A stretch of DNA of 64,000 bases. Origin: Lysinibacillus sphaericus. Lineage in GTDB: Bacteria; Bacillota; Bacilli; Bacillales_A; Planococcaceae. Shown here piece after piece: positions 9,082 to 18,600 of this stretch (positions are counted from its first letter, which is position 1; each line of letters begins with the position of its first letter). The translations under genes and the position numbers were made by a program. The notes beneath the pieces are model-generated. The model did not search any database. It was given only the letters and a program-made list of their open reading frames with translations, and was not told the origin of the DNA. Location: contig NZ_SADV01000005.1 of the NCBI RefSeq assembly GCF_006864135.1, positions 62,001 to 126,000 of the forward strand. The letters are read 5' to 3'.

Positions 9082-10989
9082 CTACTTAATTTCTGGTGTA
9101 ACGGCTAATATATTTTCAAATGTTTCACGTTGCTTTGCTTCTTCTTCATTTAACAAAATATGAATATCTCCATGGTCGTTTGAAGTACGAATTAAACGCC
9201 CCATTCCTTGCTGTAAACGAAGTTGCATAAACGGTAATTCCACTTCTTCATATGGATTTTCAGCAAATGTACGTTTCGCATCAAATAATGGATCATGTGG
9301 AGGGAAAGGCAAATCATAAATAATAACTCGTGTTAATGCCTCCTCTGGCAAATCTAGACCTTCCCATAAATGATAGGAGCATAATGTTTTGATGGTGCCT
9401 TCTTGGAAATCACGCACAATTCCTGATAGTTCGCGGTCCCCCTCAAACGCTACATACATCCGTTCCATAAGAGGTAACTCTGCTTTGAAATCTAACATTG
9501 CTTGTTTTGATTTAAATAAAACTAATGTTTTTTCACCGTCACGTAATAGCTGTTGAACACGCGCCGTTTTCCCTTTTTGTGATAGCTCATGTAAATAAAT
9601 TCGCATAACTTTTTCATAATCGAATGGTGATGGAACAGAAAATGATTGATAATCACGGATTCCTAAGCTATAAGCAATATAGGAAAAATCTTTGTTGACT
9701 GATAAAGTTGCTGAAGAGAATATTATTGGAAGTTTTTTAGAGAATAATTTTTCTGCTAAAACTTCTGTGATGAGGCGGGGCATAATTACGAGCGTTTCCT
9801 CTCCATCAGTTTCCTCTAACCAATCGACTGCATCTCCCTGCGCTATGAAAATACGTAAGGATGCCTCGTATTGTTCTAAATACTCCTCTGCCATATTTAA
9901 TTCATACTCTGGAATCATATACATTTCAGATTCAAAGACAAGTTCCTCGAGTAATGTTTCAACATCAGCAATAAGTTGTTTACCGTATTTCAATAAATTT
10001 GGCGATTTATTAATACGTTTACGCTCTTCTTCAGAAGCTACTAGATCATCTCGTAGCTGGTCAAAAAATAACTCATGGTCATCTTGTAATTTTTCCATAG
10101 CATATAATGTACGTTCTCGCACACCATCTACCATTAAACGCTCTAACAATGTAACAATTGTTGTCGCCTGTACTTTATACGTCATTGCTTTTTGTGCGGC
10201 ATATTCTAATAAATGGCCTTCATCTAGCACAATCATTGACACTTCAGGCAATAAAGCTAATTGCCCTTCACGTTCACGAGAATCCTTTGTAGCTAAATGT
10301 TCCATTAAAAAATCTTGTGAACAAATAATGAGATCCGCCGATTTACGATAATGTGCACGATGTAATGTTTGACCACATCGATTACGCAGGTCACATACTG
10401 AACACTGCATAATCGAGTTGTAGTTTACTTTTTGCCAATCTTCATCACTGACAGTTGGATAATCACTACGCTCACCATAAGGTTGTATAGCAATCATCGA
10501 GCCCTGTGCATATACTCCATCAGGTATAGAAAACGCAATATCGTCGATCCATTCATCGGACACCACTTTTTCAGCTTCCTCAAAACGCTTTAAACATAAA
10601 TATTGATCTCGTGACTTTGCTAAGCGAACATCAATTTCAAGACCTAACGTTTTTTGTAGCTTATAAATATCGCCGCCCTCTTTTACTAGCTGATCGATTA
10701 AAGTTTCATCAGCACATGCGATCAGAGCTGGTTTTCCAGTATAACGTGCATAGGATACAGCTGGTAGTAAATAGGCAATTGTTTTTCCAGTCCCTACACC
10801 TGCCTCAGCAAAAAGCACGTTTTTCTCTTTTAGAGCCTGCTCAATTTGATAGGCCATAAAAATTTGTTCATCACGACACTCAAAGCCCTTTTCTGGTAAT
10901 TCATCGTAAAGGACGTCCCCCATCCAGTCACCTAATGACTCAAAAAATGAGCGGTCCTTCGTTAATACAAATGGTAAAGATTTACGCAA
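9082..10989 (-). CDS. ypvA: DinG/XPD-family ATP-dependent helicase (YpvA-like)
   Basis: Superfamily 2 helicase of the DinG/XPD type. Walker A (AEAGVGTGKT) is near residue 62, the Walker B/DEAH-like box is VLDEGH, and four cysteines (CLKRFEE, then CSVCDLRNRC) match the position of an iron-sulfur cluster. C-terminal helicase motifs include SATLS, LWEGLDLP and QGMGRLIR. No exonuclease domain is present, unlike Bacillus DinG, and 635 residues match YpvA. The TTG start is supported by a GGGGG ribosome site eight bases away. The gene lies upstream of the eut locus and next to ypsC, as in the Bacillus block. Confidence 0.9.
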   Translation of the reverse strand: MRKSLPFVLTKDRSFFESLGDWMGDVLYDELPEKGFECRDEQIFMAYQIEQALKEKNVLFAEAGVGTGKTIAYLLPAVSYARYTGKPALIACADETLIDQLVKEGGDIYKLQKTLGLEIDVRLAKSRDQYLCLKRFEEAEKVVSDEWIDDIAFSIPDGVYAQGSMIAIQPYGERSDYPTVSDEDWQKVNYNSIMQCSVCDLRNRCGQTLHRAHYRKSADLIICSQDFLMEHLATKDSREREGQLALLPEVSMIVLDEGHLLEYAAQKAMTYKVQATTIVTLLERLMVDGVRERTLYAMEKLQDDHELFFDQLRDDLVASEEERKRINKSPNLLKYGKQLIADVETLLEELVFESEMYMIPEYELNMAEEYLEQYEASLRIFIAQGDAVDWLEETDGEETLVIMPRLITEVLAEKLFSKKLPIIFSSATLSVNKDFSYIAYSLGIRDYQSFSVPSPFDYEKVMRIYLHELSQKGKTARVQQLLRDGEKTLVLFKSKQAMLDFKAELPLMERMYVAFEGDRELSGIVRDFQEGTIKTLCSYHLWEGLDLPEEALTRVIIYDLPFPPHDPLFDAKRTFAENPYEEVELPFMQLRLQQGMGRLIRTSNDHGDIHILLNEEEAKQRETFENILAVTPEIK

Positions 10990-11033
10990 TTGTCGTTCCC
11001 CCTCTAACTATCTGTTCCTATTATACGCGACGA

Positions 11034-11066
11034 AACGGAAGATAAGAAAAAATCTTATCTTCCGTT
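11034..11066 (-). other. Hairpin after ypsC, possible terminator
   Basis: AACGGAAGATAAGA and TCTTATCTTCCGTT form a perfect 14-bp stem with a five-base loop, just downstream of the ypsC stop. There is no long T run after the stem, only TTTC, so it may be a weak terminator or an mRNA 3'-end stabiliser. Confidence 0.55.
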
Positions 11067-11074
11067 ACCGTTTG

Positions 11075-12211
11075 TTAATCTCTTTTAGACTTTTGTCCCC
11101 AGAACTGGTAATAATTTGTTTCAATAAAGCCATTGAATAATTTACGCTTCTTCGTCGATTGACGACCGTACAATTCCTCAAAGTTTTTCATTGAAGATAA
11201 CATGTATACAGACCAAGTCGGATAGTTTTTCATGACTTTTCCTAAATCACGAATTACCTGTTCCACGACTTCGATGTCACCAATACGCTCTCCGTATGGG
11301 GGATTACCAATCAAAACACCATCTGTTAGCTGTGTTGTAAAATCACGTGCTTGCATTTGCTTGAACGTAATCATATCACCAAAGCCCGCTTCTAGTGCAT
11401 TTTCTTGTGCAATACTCACCATACGATGATCTATATCAGACCCGATAATTTCTAATGGTTGATCGTAGTTCGCTAAGCTATCCGCTTCATCTCGCGCTGC
11501 ATCCCAAATTTTTGCCTTCATCCATGGCCAATTCTCTGAAATAAACTCACGATTATAGCCCGGTGCAATATTTTGGCCAAACATTGCTGCTTCTAATGCA
11601 ATTGTACCTGAACCACAGAATGGATCAACGAATGGTCGATTCGGATTCCACTTTGAAATTTGTACGAGTGCTGCTGCTAATGTTTCTTTTAATGGTGCTT
11701 CACCCTGTGCTTGACGATAACCACGCTTATGCAAGCCAGCACCCGAAGTATCAATAGTAAGTGTAGCCACATCTTTTAAAATTGAAACTTCTATTTTATA
11801 CGTTGCACCTGATTCATCTAAAAATCCTAAACGCTTATAATGTTGTTTCATGCGCTCTACAATTGCTTTTTTAGTAATTGCCTGACAATCGGGTACACTA
11901 AATAATTTGGATTTAACAGATTTCCCCGATACTGGGAAAGCTGCATCAACTGGTAAGTATTTTTCCCAAGGTAGCGCTTTTACACTTTCAAATAACTGTT
12001 CAAAAGATTTAGCAGGGAACTGTCCCACAACGATTTTTACTCGGTCAGCTACACGTAGCCATAAGTTTGTCCGTGCAATGGCCGTTTCGTCACCTTCAAA
12101 ATACACTTTGCCGTTATCGACTGTTGTTTCATAACCTAATGCCTGTACCTCTTGTGCTACAATCGACTCTAGTCCCATTGCTGCAGTTGCTACTAATTTA
12201 TAGTTTGCCAT
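11075..12211 (-). CDS. ypsC: RlmL-type rRNA N2-guanine methyltransferase (YpsC)
   Basis: SAM-dependent RNA methyltransferase. The N-terminal region (about residues 1-150) is a THUMP/ferredoxin-like RNA-binding domain. The C-terminal Rossmann domain carries the SAM motif DPFCGSGTIALEAA and the catalytic IGNPPYGERIGD (NPPY). The 378 residues match Bacillus YpsC, a homolog of the RlmL N-terminal methyltransferase that modifies G2445 of 23S rRNA. The ATG at 12211 has a GGAAGG site. In B. subtilis the gene also precedes rnpB/gpsB; here a GGDEF-EAL gene separates them. Confidence 0.92.
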   Translation of the reverse strand: MANYKLVATAAMGLESIVAQEVQALGYETTVDNGKVYFEGDETAIARTNLWLRVADRVKIVVGQFPAKSFEQLFESVKALPWEKYLPVDAAFPVSGKSVKSKLFSVPDCQAITKKAIVERMKQHYKRLGFLDESGATYKIEVSILKDVATLTIDTSGAGLHKRGYRQAQGEAPLKETLAAALVQISKWNPNRPFVDPFCGSGTIALEAAMFGQNIAPGYNREFISENWPWMKAKIWDAARDEADSLANYDQPLEIIGSDIDHRMVSIAQENALEAGFGDMITFKQMQARDFTTQLTDGVLIGNPPYGERIGDIEVVEQVIRDLGKVMKNYPTWSVYMLSSMKNFEELYGRQSTKKRKLFNGFIETNYYQFWGQKSKRD

Positions 12212-12214
12212 ACA

Positions 12215-13954
12215 CTAATTCCTTCCTTGATGTTCAATTTCCCAATACTCCATAAACTCCATAAGTTCGTGAAGTGGCAACGGTTTGCTGTAATAATAAC
12301 CTTGAATTATATCACAGTTCATTTTACGTAGTATATCCACTTGTTGTGCTTGTTCTACACCTTCAGCAACAACTTTCATTTTTAGACGATGCGACATTTG
12401 AATAATTGCATCCACTACTGCCTGTTTTTCATCGAGTGAGCCAATATGCTGAATGAAGCTTCGGTCGATTTTTAAATAATCAAGGGGGAAGCGAACCAAA
12501 TAACTAAGAGATGAATAACCTGTCCCAAAATCATCAATAGAAATTTTAAAGCCCATTTTCTTCAGCTGCACAAGCTTGCTAACCGTTTCATTAGCACTGT
12601 TCATCACAGTACGTTCTGTAACTTCGATTTCAAAATTGTTAGCAGGCGTGTTATAACGCTCTAATATTGACTGAACAGAGTCTAAAAAGTTTTGTTGCTT
12701 AAAGTGAATACTTGAAATATTAATAGCAACTGGCGTTTTGTAGCCACATTGACGCATCTCTATAACTGCCTCACAAGCTTTTTCTAGGATCACTTCACTT
12801 AAAGGAATGATTAATCCTGTTTCCTCAGCATACGGAATAAATTCTGCTGGAGAGACGAACCCTAGTCTTTCACTATTCCAACGAACAAGTGCCTCTAGCC
12901 CTTGAATTTCTTCATTTTCCATAGATACTTTAGGTTGGAAATGCAGATGAAATTCCCGGTTTTCGATTGCTCTTCGTAGTTCTGAATCTAATAATAAAAC
13001 ACGCTGTGAGTCAGTCTTCAATTCATCAAAATAAAAAGCATAGTCGTTAAGGCCATTCTTTTTTGAATAAGTCATTGCCTTGTCAGCGCAATGAATCAAT
13101 TGCTCCGTTGCTTCACCATCTAATGGATACATACTGATACCAATACTCGTAGAAATAAAAATATCTTGACCATTAATATCCAAAGGCTGTTCAATAATTC
13201 CAATAATTTGTTCAGCAAAATTTGCGGCTTCTTTGGCATTCTTCACGTTTGTTAACGTAATAATAAATTCATCACCGCCATATCTAGCAATGATATCTTT
13301 ATTTTTCAACAATGTTTTTAAGCGCTTTGCCACTTCTACTAGAATGGTATCTCCGACCGCATGACCTAACGTATCATTAATTTGCTTAAATCGATCTAAA
13401 TCTAAAAAATAGACTGCATGCTGTACTGAATGAGAAATAGTAGAAGTTGATTCTAGTAGATTATCCATTCTTTCAATATATGCAAATCGATTTGATACAT
13501 CCGTTAATGAGTCAGTTAATAAACGCTTTTCTAGTTCATTTTCTACTATTTTTCTCTCAGACAAATCTGTGAAAATACCACAGTAATTTGTAATTTCTCC
13601 CTCATCGCTGGTTATACCAACAATTGTTAACCATTCTGGATATACGTCTCCGGTTTTACGACGATTCCATATTTCCCCCTGCCAATTGCCTTCTTGTCGT
13701 ATCTTTTGCCACATATCTAAATAAAATTGCAATTCATGAACACCTGACTGTAGTACGGCTGGCGTTTTTCCAATCACTTCATTACGCTTATAGCCGGTAA
13801 CAAATTCAAATGCAGGATTGACCATTTCTATTCTTTTCTCTTTATCCGTAATCATGATGCCTTCAGATACATTTTCGAAGATTTTTGTTATTAATGCAGT
13901 AGGATATTTGGAAATCGAATTTAGCTTCTCCAGACTATCGTTCACTCCGTTCAT
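12215..13954 (-). CDS. PAS-GGDEF-EAL cyclic-di-GMP enzyme
   Basis: Composite cyclic-di-GMP protein of 579 residues without obvious membrane segments. A PAS domain occupies about residues 15-135 (VTGYKRNEVIGKTPAVLQSG). The GGDEF domain has an intact active site ARYGGDEFIITL near residue 230, and the EAL domain shows LEALVRWN and the metal-site motif DDFGTGYSSLSYL. Both cyclase and phosphodiesterase signatures are present, so the net activity cannot be told from sequence. An GGAGCGG site precedes the ATG. The gene ends three bases before ypsC starts and appears inserted between two genes adjacent in B. subtilis. Confidence 0.93.
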   Translation of the reverse strand: MNGVNDSLEKLNSISKYPTALITKIFENVSEGIMITDKEKRIEMVNPAFEFVTGYKRNEVIGKTPAVLQSGVHELQFYLDMWQKIRQEGNWQGEIWNRRKTGDVYPEWLTIVGITSDEGEITNYCGIFTDLSERKIVENELEKRLLTDSLTDVSNRFAYIERMDNLLESTSTISHSVQHAVYFLDLDRFKQINDTLGHAVGDTILVEVAKRLKTLLKNKDIIARYGGDEFIITLTNVKNAKEAANFAEQIIGIIEQPLDINGQDIFISTSIGISMYPLDGEATEQLIHCADKAMTYSKKNGLNDYAFYFDELKTDSQRVLLLDSELRRAIENREFHLHFQPKVSMENEEIQGLEALVRWNSERLGFVSPAEFIPYAEETGLIIPLSEVILEKACEAVIEMRQCGYKTPVAINISSIHFKQQNFLDSVQSILERYNTPANNFEIEVTERTVMNSANETVSKLVQLKKMGFKISIDDFGTGYSSLSYLVRFPLDYLKIDRSFIQHIGSLDEKQAVVDAIIQMSHRLKMKVVAEGVEQAQQVDILRKMNCDIIQGYYYSKPLPLHELMEFMEYWEIEHQGRN

Positions 13955-14190
13955 GTTTCCGCTCCATCCTATCTCTCTTTACTACCCTCATTTTTCAGAA
14001 AAGCGCTTTTGCGTCAGTCTACTCGTATGTAGACAATATGTACATCGTTGCGATAATAGTTTATTAGATGTTTATGTTTCGAATCGTAGTGACAGGGGCA
14101 TGACCAACAGTGTACAGCCTTATTCTCAAACGTATATCGCTCATGTCTAGACATGATTAACAAGTAACTTTTTCTTACTGTATTCAAAAG
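13955..14190. other. Intergenic region between rnpB terminator and the GGDEF-EAL gene
   Basis: About 240 bases hold the promoter region and ribosome site of the GGDEF-EAL gene. No additional open frame or clear repeat was seen. Confidence 0.5.
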
Positions 14191-14220
14191 AAAAGCTCTC
14201 CACCAAGTTGGAGAGCGCTT
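14191..14220 (-). terminator. rnpB terminator
   Basis: On the minus strand GCTCTCCA pairs with TGGAGAGC around a short loop and is followed by TTTTCTTTT. It lies a few bases after the predicted 3' end of the RNase P RNA. Confidence 0.85.
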
Positions 14221-14232
14221 GTCATTTCATAA

Positions 14233-14637
14233 TAAGCATCAAAAAATTCCATAAGCCATGTTTTGTTCCCGAGTACTCAAACAGCTATCGCCTCGTACGA
14301 CCGGGTAGTAATCATCTATCTACAGAGCCAGCTCTGTCCCTCTATCCGTTCAATTCCTTCAAGAGAGTGCCCCTACCATAATTTGGGTTTCTCACTCGTG
14401 GGGTTTACCTCGTTCCACCTTGCATGTTTCCAAGCAAGCTACGTCACTGTGGCACTTTCAGGAAGTTTCAACCATATCATTAAGACTTAGGTTTTCCTTC
14501 CGCCGTCAGCCTTTACAGCTGCCTTACCTTATTTTTTCAGTAAGCACGAACACTACGGTCATCTCAGAACCGTGCGAGCATGGACTTTCCTCTACGACGT
14601 CTAGCGCCGCAGCGATTACCAGAATTTCATGATGATA
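14233..14637 (-). ncRNA. rnpB: RNase P RNA, B-type
   Basis: Catalytic RNA that processes tRNA 5' leaders. On the minus strand the conserved blocks appear in order: GGTAATCGCTGC, AGAGGAAAGTCCATGCTCG, CACGGT...CTGAGATG, GAAAGTGCCACAGTGACG, GGTAAACCCC, GAGAAACCCAAAT, GGGACAGA, TAGATAGATGATTAC and GAACAAAACATGGCTTA. They match Bacillus subtilis RNase P RNA in sequence and spacing. The ends are set by the P1 helix (CATCA..AAATTC with GAATTT..TGATG), and the exact termini are approximate. The location next to gpsB is as in B. subtilis. Confidence 0.96.
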
Positions 14638-14687
14638 AAAAGATTATACTAGAGTTTTATGATAAATACAATATATTTGACAAAAAA

Positions 14688-14981
14688 TTATTCGTACAAC
14701 TTACTACCAAATACGTGTTTCTCTAAATTCGAAAGACGTTTTAAAATATCAAAGTTTGTCGTACCAGTAGCAGATGCAACAGGTTGTCTCTTAGGAGTAT
14801 TATCAATTTCTTCTTTTAGCTGTTTATTTTCTTCACGAAGTTGGGCCACCACTTTTTCAAACGTTTCATAGTCTTGTATTATCTCATCAAGAAATGAATC
14901 GACTTCTTCTACATTGTAGCCTTTAAAATTCTTCTTAAATTCCTTTTCAAGGATCTTTTTTGACGTTAATTTAATATCCAT
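14688..14981 (-). CDS. gpsB: GpsB, cell-division/peptidoglycan synthesis coordinator
   Basis: DivIVA-like adaptor that shuttles PBP1 (PonA) between septum and sidewall. The 97-residue protein has the N-terminal membrane-binding DivIVA fold ([31 protein letters not shown]), a coiled coil, a short linker, and the C-terminal trimerisation segment ([16 protein letters not shown]). Its usual partner gene ponA lies in the same window. Confidence 0.96.
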   Translation of the reverse strand: MDIKLTSKKILEKEFKKNFKGYNVEEVDSFLDEIIQDYETFEKVVAQLREENKQLKEEIDNTPKRQPVASATGTTNFDILKRLSNLEKHVFGSKLYE

Positions 14982-15099
14982 TCACATCGCCCTTCCTCAC
15001 ACTACATGCGTTACATTATAGCATACTTCATCACATTATATCGTCTGAAAACATTAAATGTAAGGCTAAACTTGTCGTTTCTTGCGCTTACCCGGGAAA

Positions 15100-16356
15100 T
15101 TATTTCTTATTTCCTAACCTGAGTAACCTCTTTTCCCAAGAAATTTCCCATTTCTCCTTTTGTTCTACTCCCCATTGCTCATTCTTTTTAATTAATTTTA
15201 TGCCCTCTTGCGTATAATAAATGGCCTGGTTATAATCTTTCATTTGATGTTCATATATCATAGCGAGCTGTTCTAATACATGCAACTTTTTTCGTGAATC
15301 AACGAAATGAAGAGCAGCCACAAATGCATCGATTGCTTCACTAAACTTTTTATTTCTTTTCTGCTGGATTGCTAAATAATATTGTGCATTTCCTGCTTCT
15401 AGTGCATCAAATTGGGTCGTTACCTTTTCCAAAACTTTTACGCTCTGTGAACCCTCTTTTAAATCAGCATACCATTTCCCGATATTTGTAAACGTTTTTG
15501 CCGATTCTTCGCTTGCCTCCTCAAACAGCAAATTTGTAGAGTGGACATAAAGTGTAATCAGTGAAAGTAAATCCCATTCATTGTGAAGAAGGACTTTCAT
15601 AAGTGCATCTGGAACACCACTTTTAATTGCATCTAAATAAATGATTGGTGCTAGATATCCAGGTATATCTCCAATACGGGAAAAGCCAAGCTTCTCTTCT
15701 TCCACAGATTTTAATTTCATTCGTTCCATATCATTTTTCCATAAACGCTTTGAACTATGCAACAAATCAATTTGCCGCTGTGTACGCAATTTAGGTAATT
15801 CTTTTTGATGGAGTGTCCAACGTGTTTCAAGTTGCGGCCAGTCAAAGCTTTTTCCATTGTAGGTAATCACCGTTGCTGTTTTTTGCCAAAGCTTCGATTC
15901 AAAAAGTAACGCGGCCTCATGAGCAGGATCGGCTAGAATAAATTGCGTTAAAATAAAGCTTTCATCTTCTTTTGACACTTCTAAAAAGCCCAGAAGAAAA
16001 ATTTGTGTACCTACACCCTTTAACCCAGTAGTTTCCGTATCAAAAAATAATACCTTTTCATCCATTTTTAACGCATATGGATGTTCAAACTTTGCCTCTT
16101 GCCATTTTACTAATGCATCAAAATATGACTGCAACTTATAATGACCATGTTGAAAACCAAACGGATATCGCACTTGTCGTTTAAAAACAATACCGAAATC
16201 ATTTTCTACAACTGTCAGGCCCGCTTTTGCCCACTGCTCTGTATAGCTTGGAGCAATAGGCTTTTGATAAGCAGGTTTATCCTCTTTTTTTATAGTTGTT
16301 GTCGTTTTTTTACCGAGCATTTTTTTCATTTGTAAAATTTTATTTTCGTAAGACAT
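15100..16356 (-). CDS. mrfB: MrfB (YprB), DEDD exonuclease of mitomycin repair
   Basis: RNase H-fold 3'-5' exonuclease that acts with MrfA in mitomycin C-specific excision repair in Bacillus. The exonuclease domain spans about residues 100-270: LFFDTETTGL supplies the first DE pair, TYNGKSFDWPQLETR the second Asp, and HNEWDLLSL the last. The C-terminal 140 residues form TPR-like helices (LEAGNAQYYLAIQQKRNKKF). The N-terminus is a basic tail. In B. subtilis mrfB directly follows mrfA; here about 2.5 kb with a partial mrfA duplicate separates the two. Confidence 0.93.
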   Translation of the reverse strand: MSYENKILQMKKMLGKKTTTTIKKEDKPAYQKPIAPSYTEQWAKAGLTVVENDFGIVFKRQVRYPFGFQHGHYKLQSYFDALVKWQEAKFEHPYALKMDEKVLFFDTETTGLKGVGTQIFLLGFLEVSKEDESFILTQFILADPAHEAALLFESKLWQKTATVITYNGKSFDWPQLETRWTLHQKELPKLRTQRQIDLLHSSKRLWKNDMERMKLKSVEEEKLGFSRIGDIPGYLAPIIYLDAIKSGVPDALMKVLLHNEWDLLSLITLYVHSTNLLFEEASEESAKTFTNIGKWYADLKEGSQSVKVLEKVTTQFDALEAGNAQYYLAIQQKRNKKFSEAIDAFVAALHFVDSRKKLHVLEQLAMIYEHQMKDYNQAIYYTQEGIKLIKKNEQWGVEQKEKWEISWEKRLLRLGNKK

Positions 16357-16720
16357 TTACTTCACTCATTTTCTGCATGTAAAATTGCTAAAATTTGTGT
16401 ACGTTTTTCTTCGCTTGCTATAAACTATTTTGAGTTTTCACCACAAGTATAACTTATAGTAATCATAGTGCAACTTTTAGCTATTGCACAAAAAGGACGT
16501 GATTTTTAGAAGGGCTAGACGAATGCTCTTGTCGTTTTGATTTCGTCGCAGAGTACAGGTGAATTTAGTGGATAAAGTTAATCCTATAATAATTGAAATC
16601 TTTTTCGGATAAGAGTAGATTTTTCGCTGAAATCGAGCAACCGTAAATTGATTTATACACGAATGCAAGAAGAGGACTTAAAGGAATAGTATTAGACTTT
16701 TTCCTATCAAGCCCTCTTTG
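16357..16720. other. Gene-free stretch between mrfB and the mrfA 3' copy
   Basis: This stretch of about 360 bases has no convincing reading frame on either strand. The last 38 bases (from 16683) are the start of the duplicated segment that also occurs at 18811, just beyond the mrfA stop. Confidence 0.5.
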
Positions 16721-17332
16721 TACTCTAATTTAAAACTTGAAGCAGCTCTATTACTTTCTTCTTCCCCTGCTCCAAGCTATCTTGAGCTCCTATACACGAT
16801 GGACAACCTGATTCACAAACACAGCTCACTACATGGTGCGGTGTTCTCGATAATAGCTCTTCCCATAGTTCATAAACTTTTTCACTTAGACCAATACCAC
16901 CAGGGTACTTATCATAAACAAAAAATGTCGGCTGCTCATTATGAGTTGCCTTTACCTGTGGGACAACTGCTACGTCGCTACTATCACATTGAATAAACAA
17001 AGGTATGAACGCATTCATCGCATATGCAGCTCCTGTCATGGCGTCTGTTAGCTCCGCCTCCGACCATTTTTCTAGCGCAGAGAACGATAGCCACGAAGAG
17101 CTTGTATGCATTTCGTCCGGTGGTAAATGAATAGGGCCAGAACCGATATTATCGTGTGTACCGAAGCGTATTTTTTAAAGATCGTTGCCTGTGCGACTAA
17201 ACCAACATCACCGAAGCCAATAATACCGCCTTTATAATCTCGGCTCCGATCTTCCTCTAGCACCTTCATCTCCCAGCTAGATTAGCGTCAGTATAGTAAT
17301 CGACATCTACTTCTCGTACATACGCTTTATAT
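16683..17332 (-). pseudogene. Broken second copy of the mrfA 3' end
   Basis: This segment repeats 18811-19460, the last third of intact mrfA plus about 42 bases beyond its stop. It encodes the MZB region and the CESGCPSCIGAQDSLEQ cysteine cluster. It lacks a helicase core and any start. One T is missing from the T tract near 17171, shifting the frame, and further decay is seen near 17270-17330. About 300 central bases are virtually identical to mrfA, while the 3' coding end differs at many silent sites. It lies next to mrfB, where the ancestral mrfA end should be. Confidence 0.93.
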
Positions 17333-17751
17333 TACGATAATTGTTTACAGCTTAAACGTGCTAGCATAGCTTCACGTACTTACAAATTGTAGTCTCTTAA
17401 AAGCAGTACTATGGAAATCAGCACGTATTTGGCTTCGAGAAATTGAAGAAAAGAAGATCCCCTAAGGATTTTGAGCTGTCAGTTTCCCCTGTTAAAGGTT
17501 ATAGTAAATAAATGGATGTTTACTACTTTTATTTGAGTGTCTTTCATTTTCTTAAAAACGGAAGAAAATGAATAGACGGAAAATTCATTCAATTTTATAC
17601 AACGCTAGTGAATCCTAGTATCAAAAATATCATTTTAGTAATATAATTATATATTATACTAGATATTTATTCTTATTTTCATCATAAACTATATATTAAA
17701 TACATTATTTTGTATAATATGTATATATATTACAAGAAAGGGAATGTAGTT
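17333..17751. other. Gene-free stretch upstream of the secreted-protein gene
   Basis: This stretch is AT-rich, especially 17630-17730. No coding frame is supported. It contains a 13-base motif (AACGCTAGTGAAT at about 17601) that recurs near 44363, and the leader of the following gene. Confidence 0.45.
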
Positions 17752-18297
17752 TTGAAAAAATGGGTTATGAGTTTATTCACAGTATTTATAGCTACATTTG
17801 TATTATCTATTAACGAAGATTCTGTTAAAGCAGCGGAAATGGAAAATACTAACGAAAATAATATGGCAAAATATTATGATGCCGATAATCAGGAAATAAC
17901 ACCCTATACTGAAGAGGAATATTTAAAAAAAATAGAGGATTCCTCTAAACAGGAAGAGACATTAATTTCTTCAAGAAGTGCTCAATATCCTAATCATTAT
18001 GATGATTTTGGCAAAGGTGAATTTAAAAATTTTGTATGGATTAACAATGGCAAACTATATAAAAATCCTGTTTATGTAACTGTAGAAAGAGTAAACAGAA
18101 CAAAGGATCTTGCGGTTTATTTTTATGACAGCTCAGATAAATTCGTAGGGAAAGTAGTTTTCCCTACATCTGGAACTTTCTGGAAATCAGCACCAACAGA
18201 TCACTTACCTCGTGGAAAATCTTATAAATTTAAATTGGTAAGTGAGAGTGGTGAATTAGCGAAAGTTAAACAAGGGGAAATCGGATACGACAATTAA
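17752..18297 (+). CDS. Secreted protein of unknown function
   Basis: I do not recognise a family. The TTG at 17752 (MKKWVMSLFTVFIATFVLS) gives a textbook signal peptide with likely cleavage after VKA, so about 150 residues would be exported. An AAAGGGAATG ribosome site precedes it. The mature N-terminal half is acidic and Asn/Glu-rich. The second half (from SAQYPNHYDDFGKGEF) looks like a compact beta-domain with alternating Tyr, Val and Lys. The gene is transcribed opposite to mrfA/mrfB, sits alone in the inserted segment, is more AT-rich than the flanks, and is followed by its own terminator. All of this suggests acquired cargo. Confidence 0.8.
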   Translation: MKKWVMSLFTVFIATFVLSINEDSVKAAEMENTNENNMAKYYDADNQEITPYTEEEYLKKIEDSSKQEETLISSRSAQYPNHYDDFGKGEFKNFVWINNGKLYKNPVYVTVERVNRTKDLAVYFYDSSDKFVGKVVFPTSGTFWKSAPTDHLPRGKSYKFKLVSESGELAKVKQGEIGYDN

Positions 18298-18325
18298 AAT
18301 AGAAACATATAAGGTTTCCTATTAA

Positions 18326-18377
18326 ATGGGTTAGCTATAAGTTGTAATTGACTTATCAGCTAGCCCGTTTTATTTTT
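18326..18377 (+). terminator. Terminator of the secreted-protein gene
   Basis: GGGTTAGCT pairs with AGCTAGCCC and ATAAGT with ACTTAT, followed by GTTTTATTTTT on the plus strand. It lies 30 bases after the stop codon. Confidence 0.85.
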
Positions 18378-18600
18378 CCATTTCCATCACGCATCAGTTA
18401 CGTCACATGTTACAGTCCATCCAGTACTGGCAAACAAGTAACTACAAATTACAAACTCCAGACTAAGAGTGAGTTTCACCATAAGTTGTGCGTTTAAACT
18501 GATATGCTAAATCGAAAAATGTTGAGAAAGCTATGATTGTTTTACGAACTGACTTATCATCCTTGTTGGAAAATTAGTGCTGATGTTATGAAAAATGACA

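Noticed and set aside
9692-10351. Long open frame of 219 codons opposite ypvA
   Set aside because: Ser/Thr-rich composition typical of the antisense of a coding region, no ribosome site, and the opposite strand is a clear helicase.
16477-16668. 63-codon minus-strand frame between mrfB and the mrfA copy
   Set aside because: No ribosome site and no resemblance to known proteins; likely chance in AT-rich DNA.
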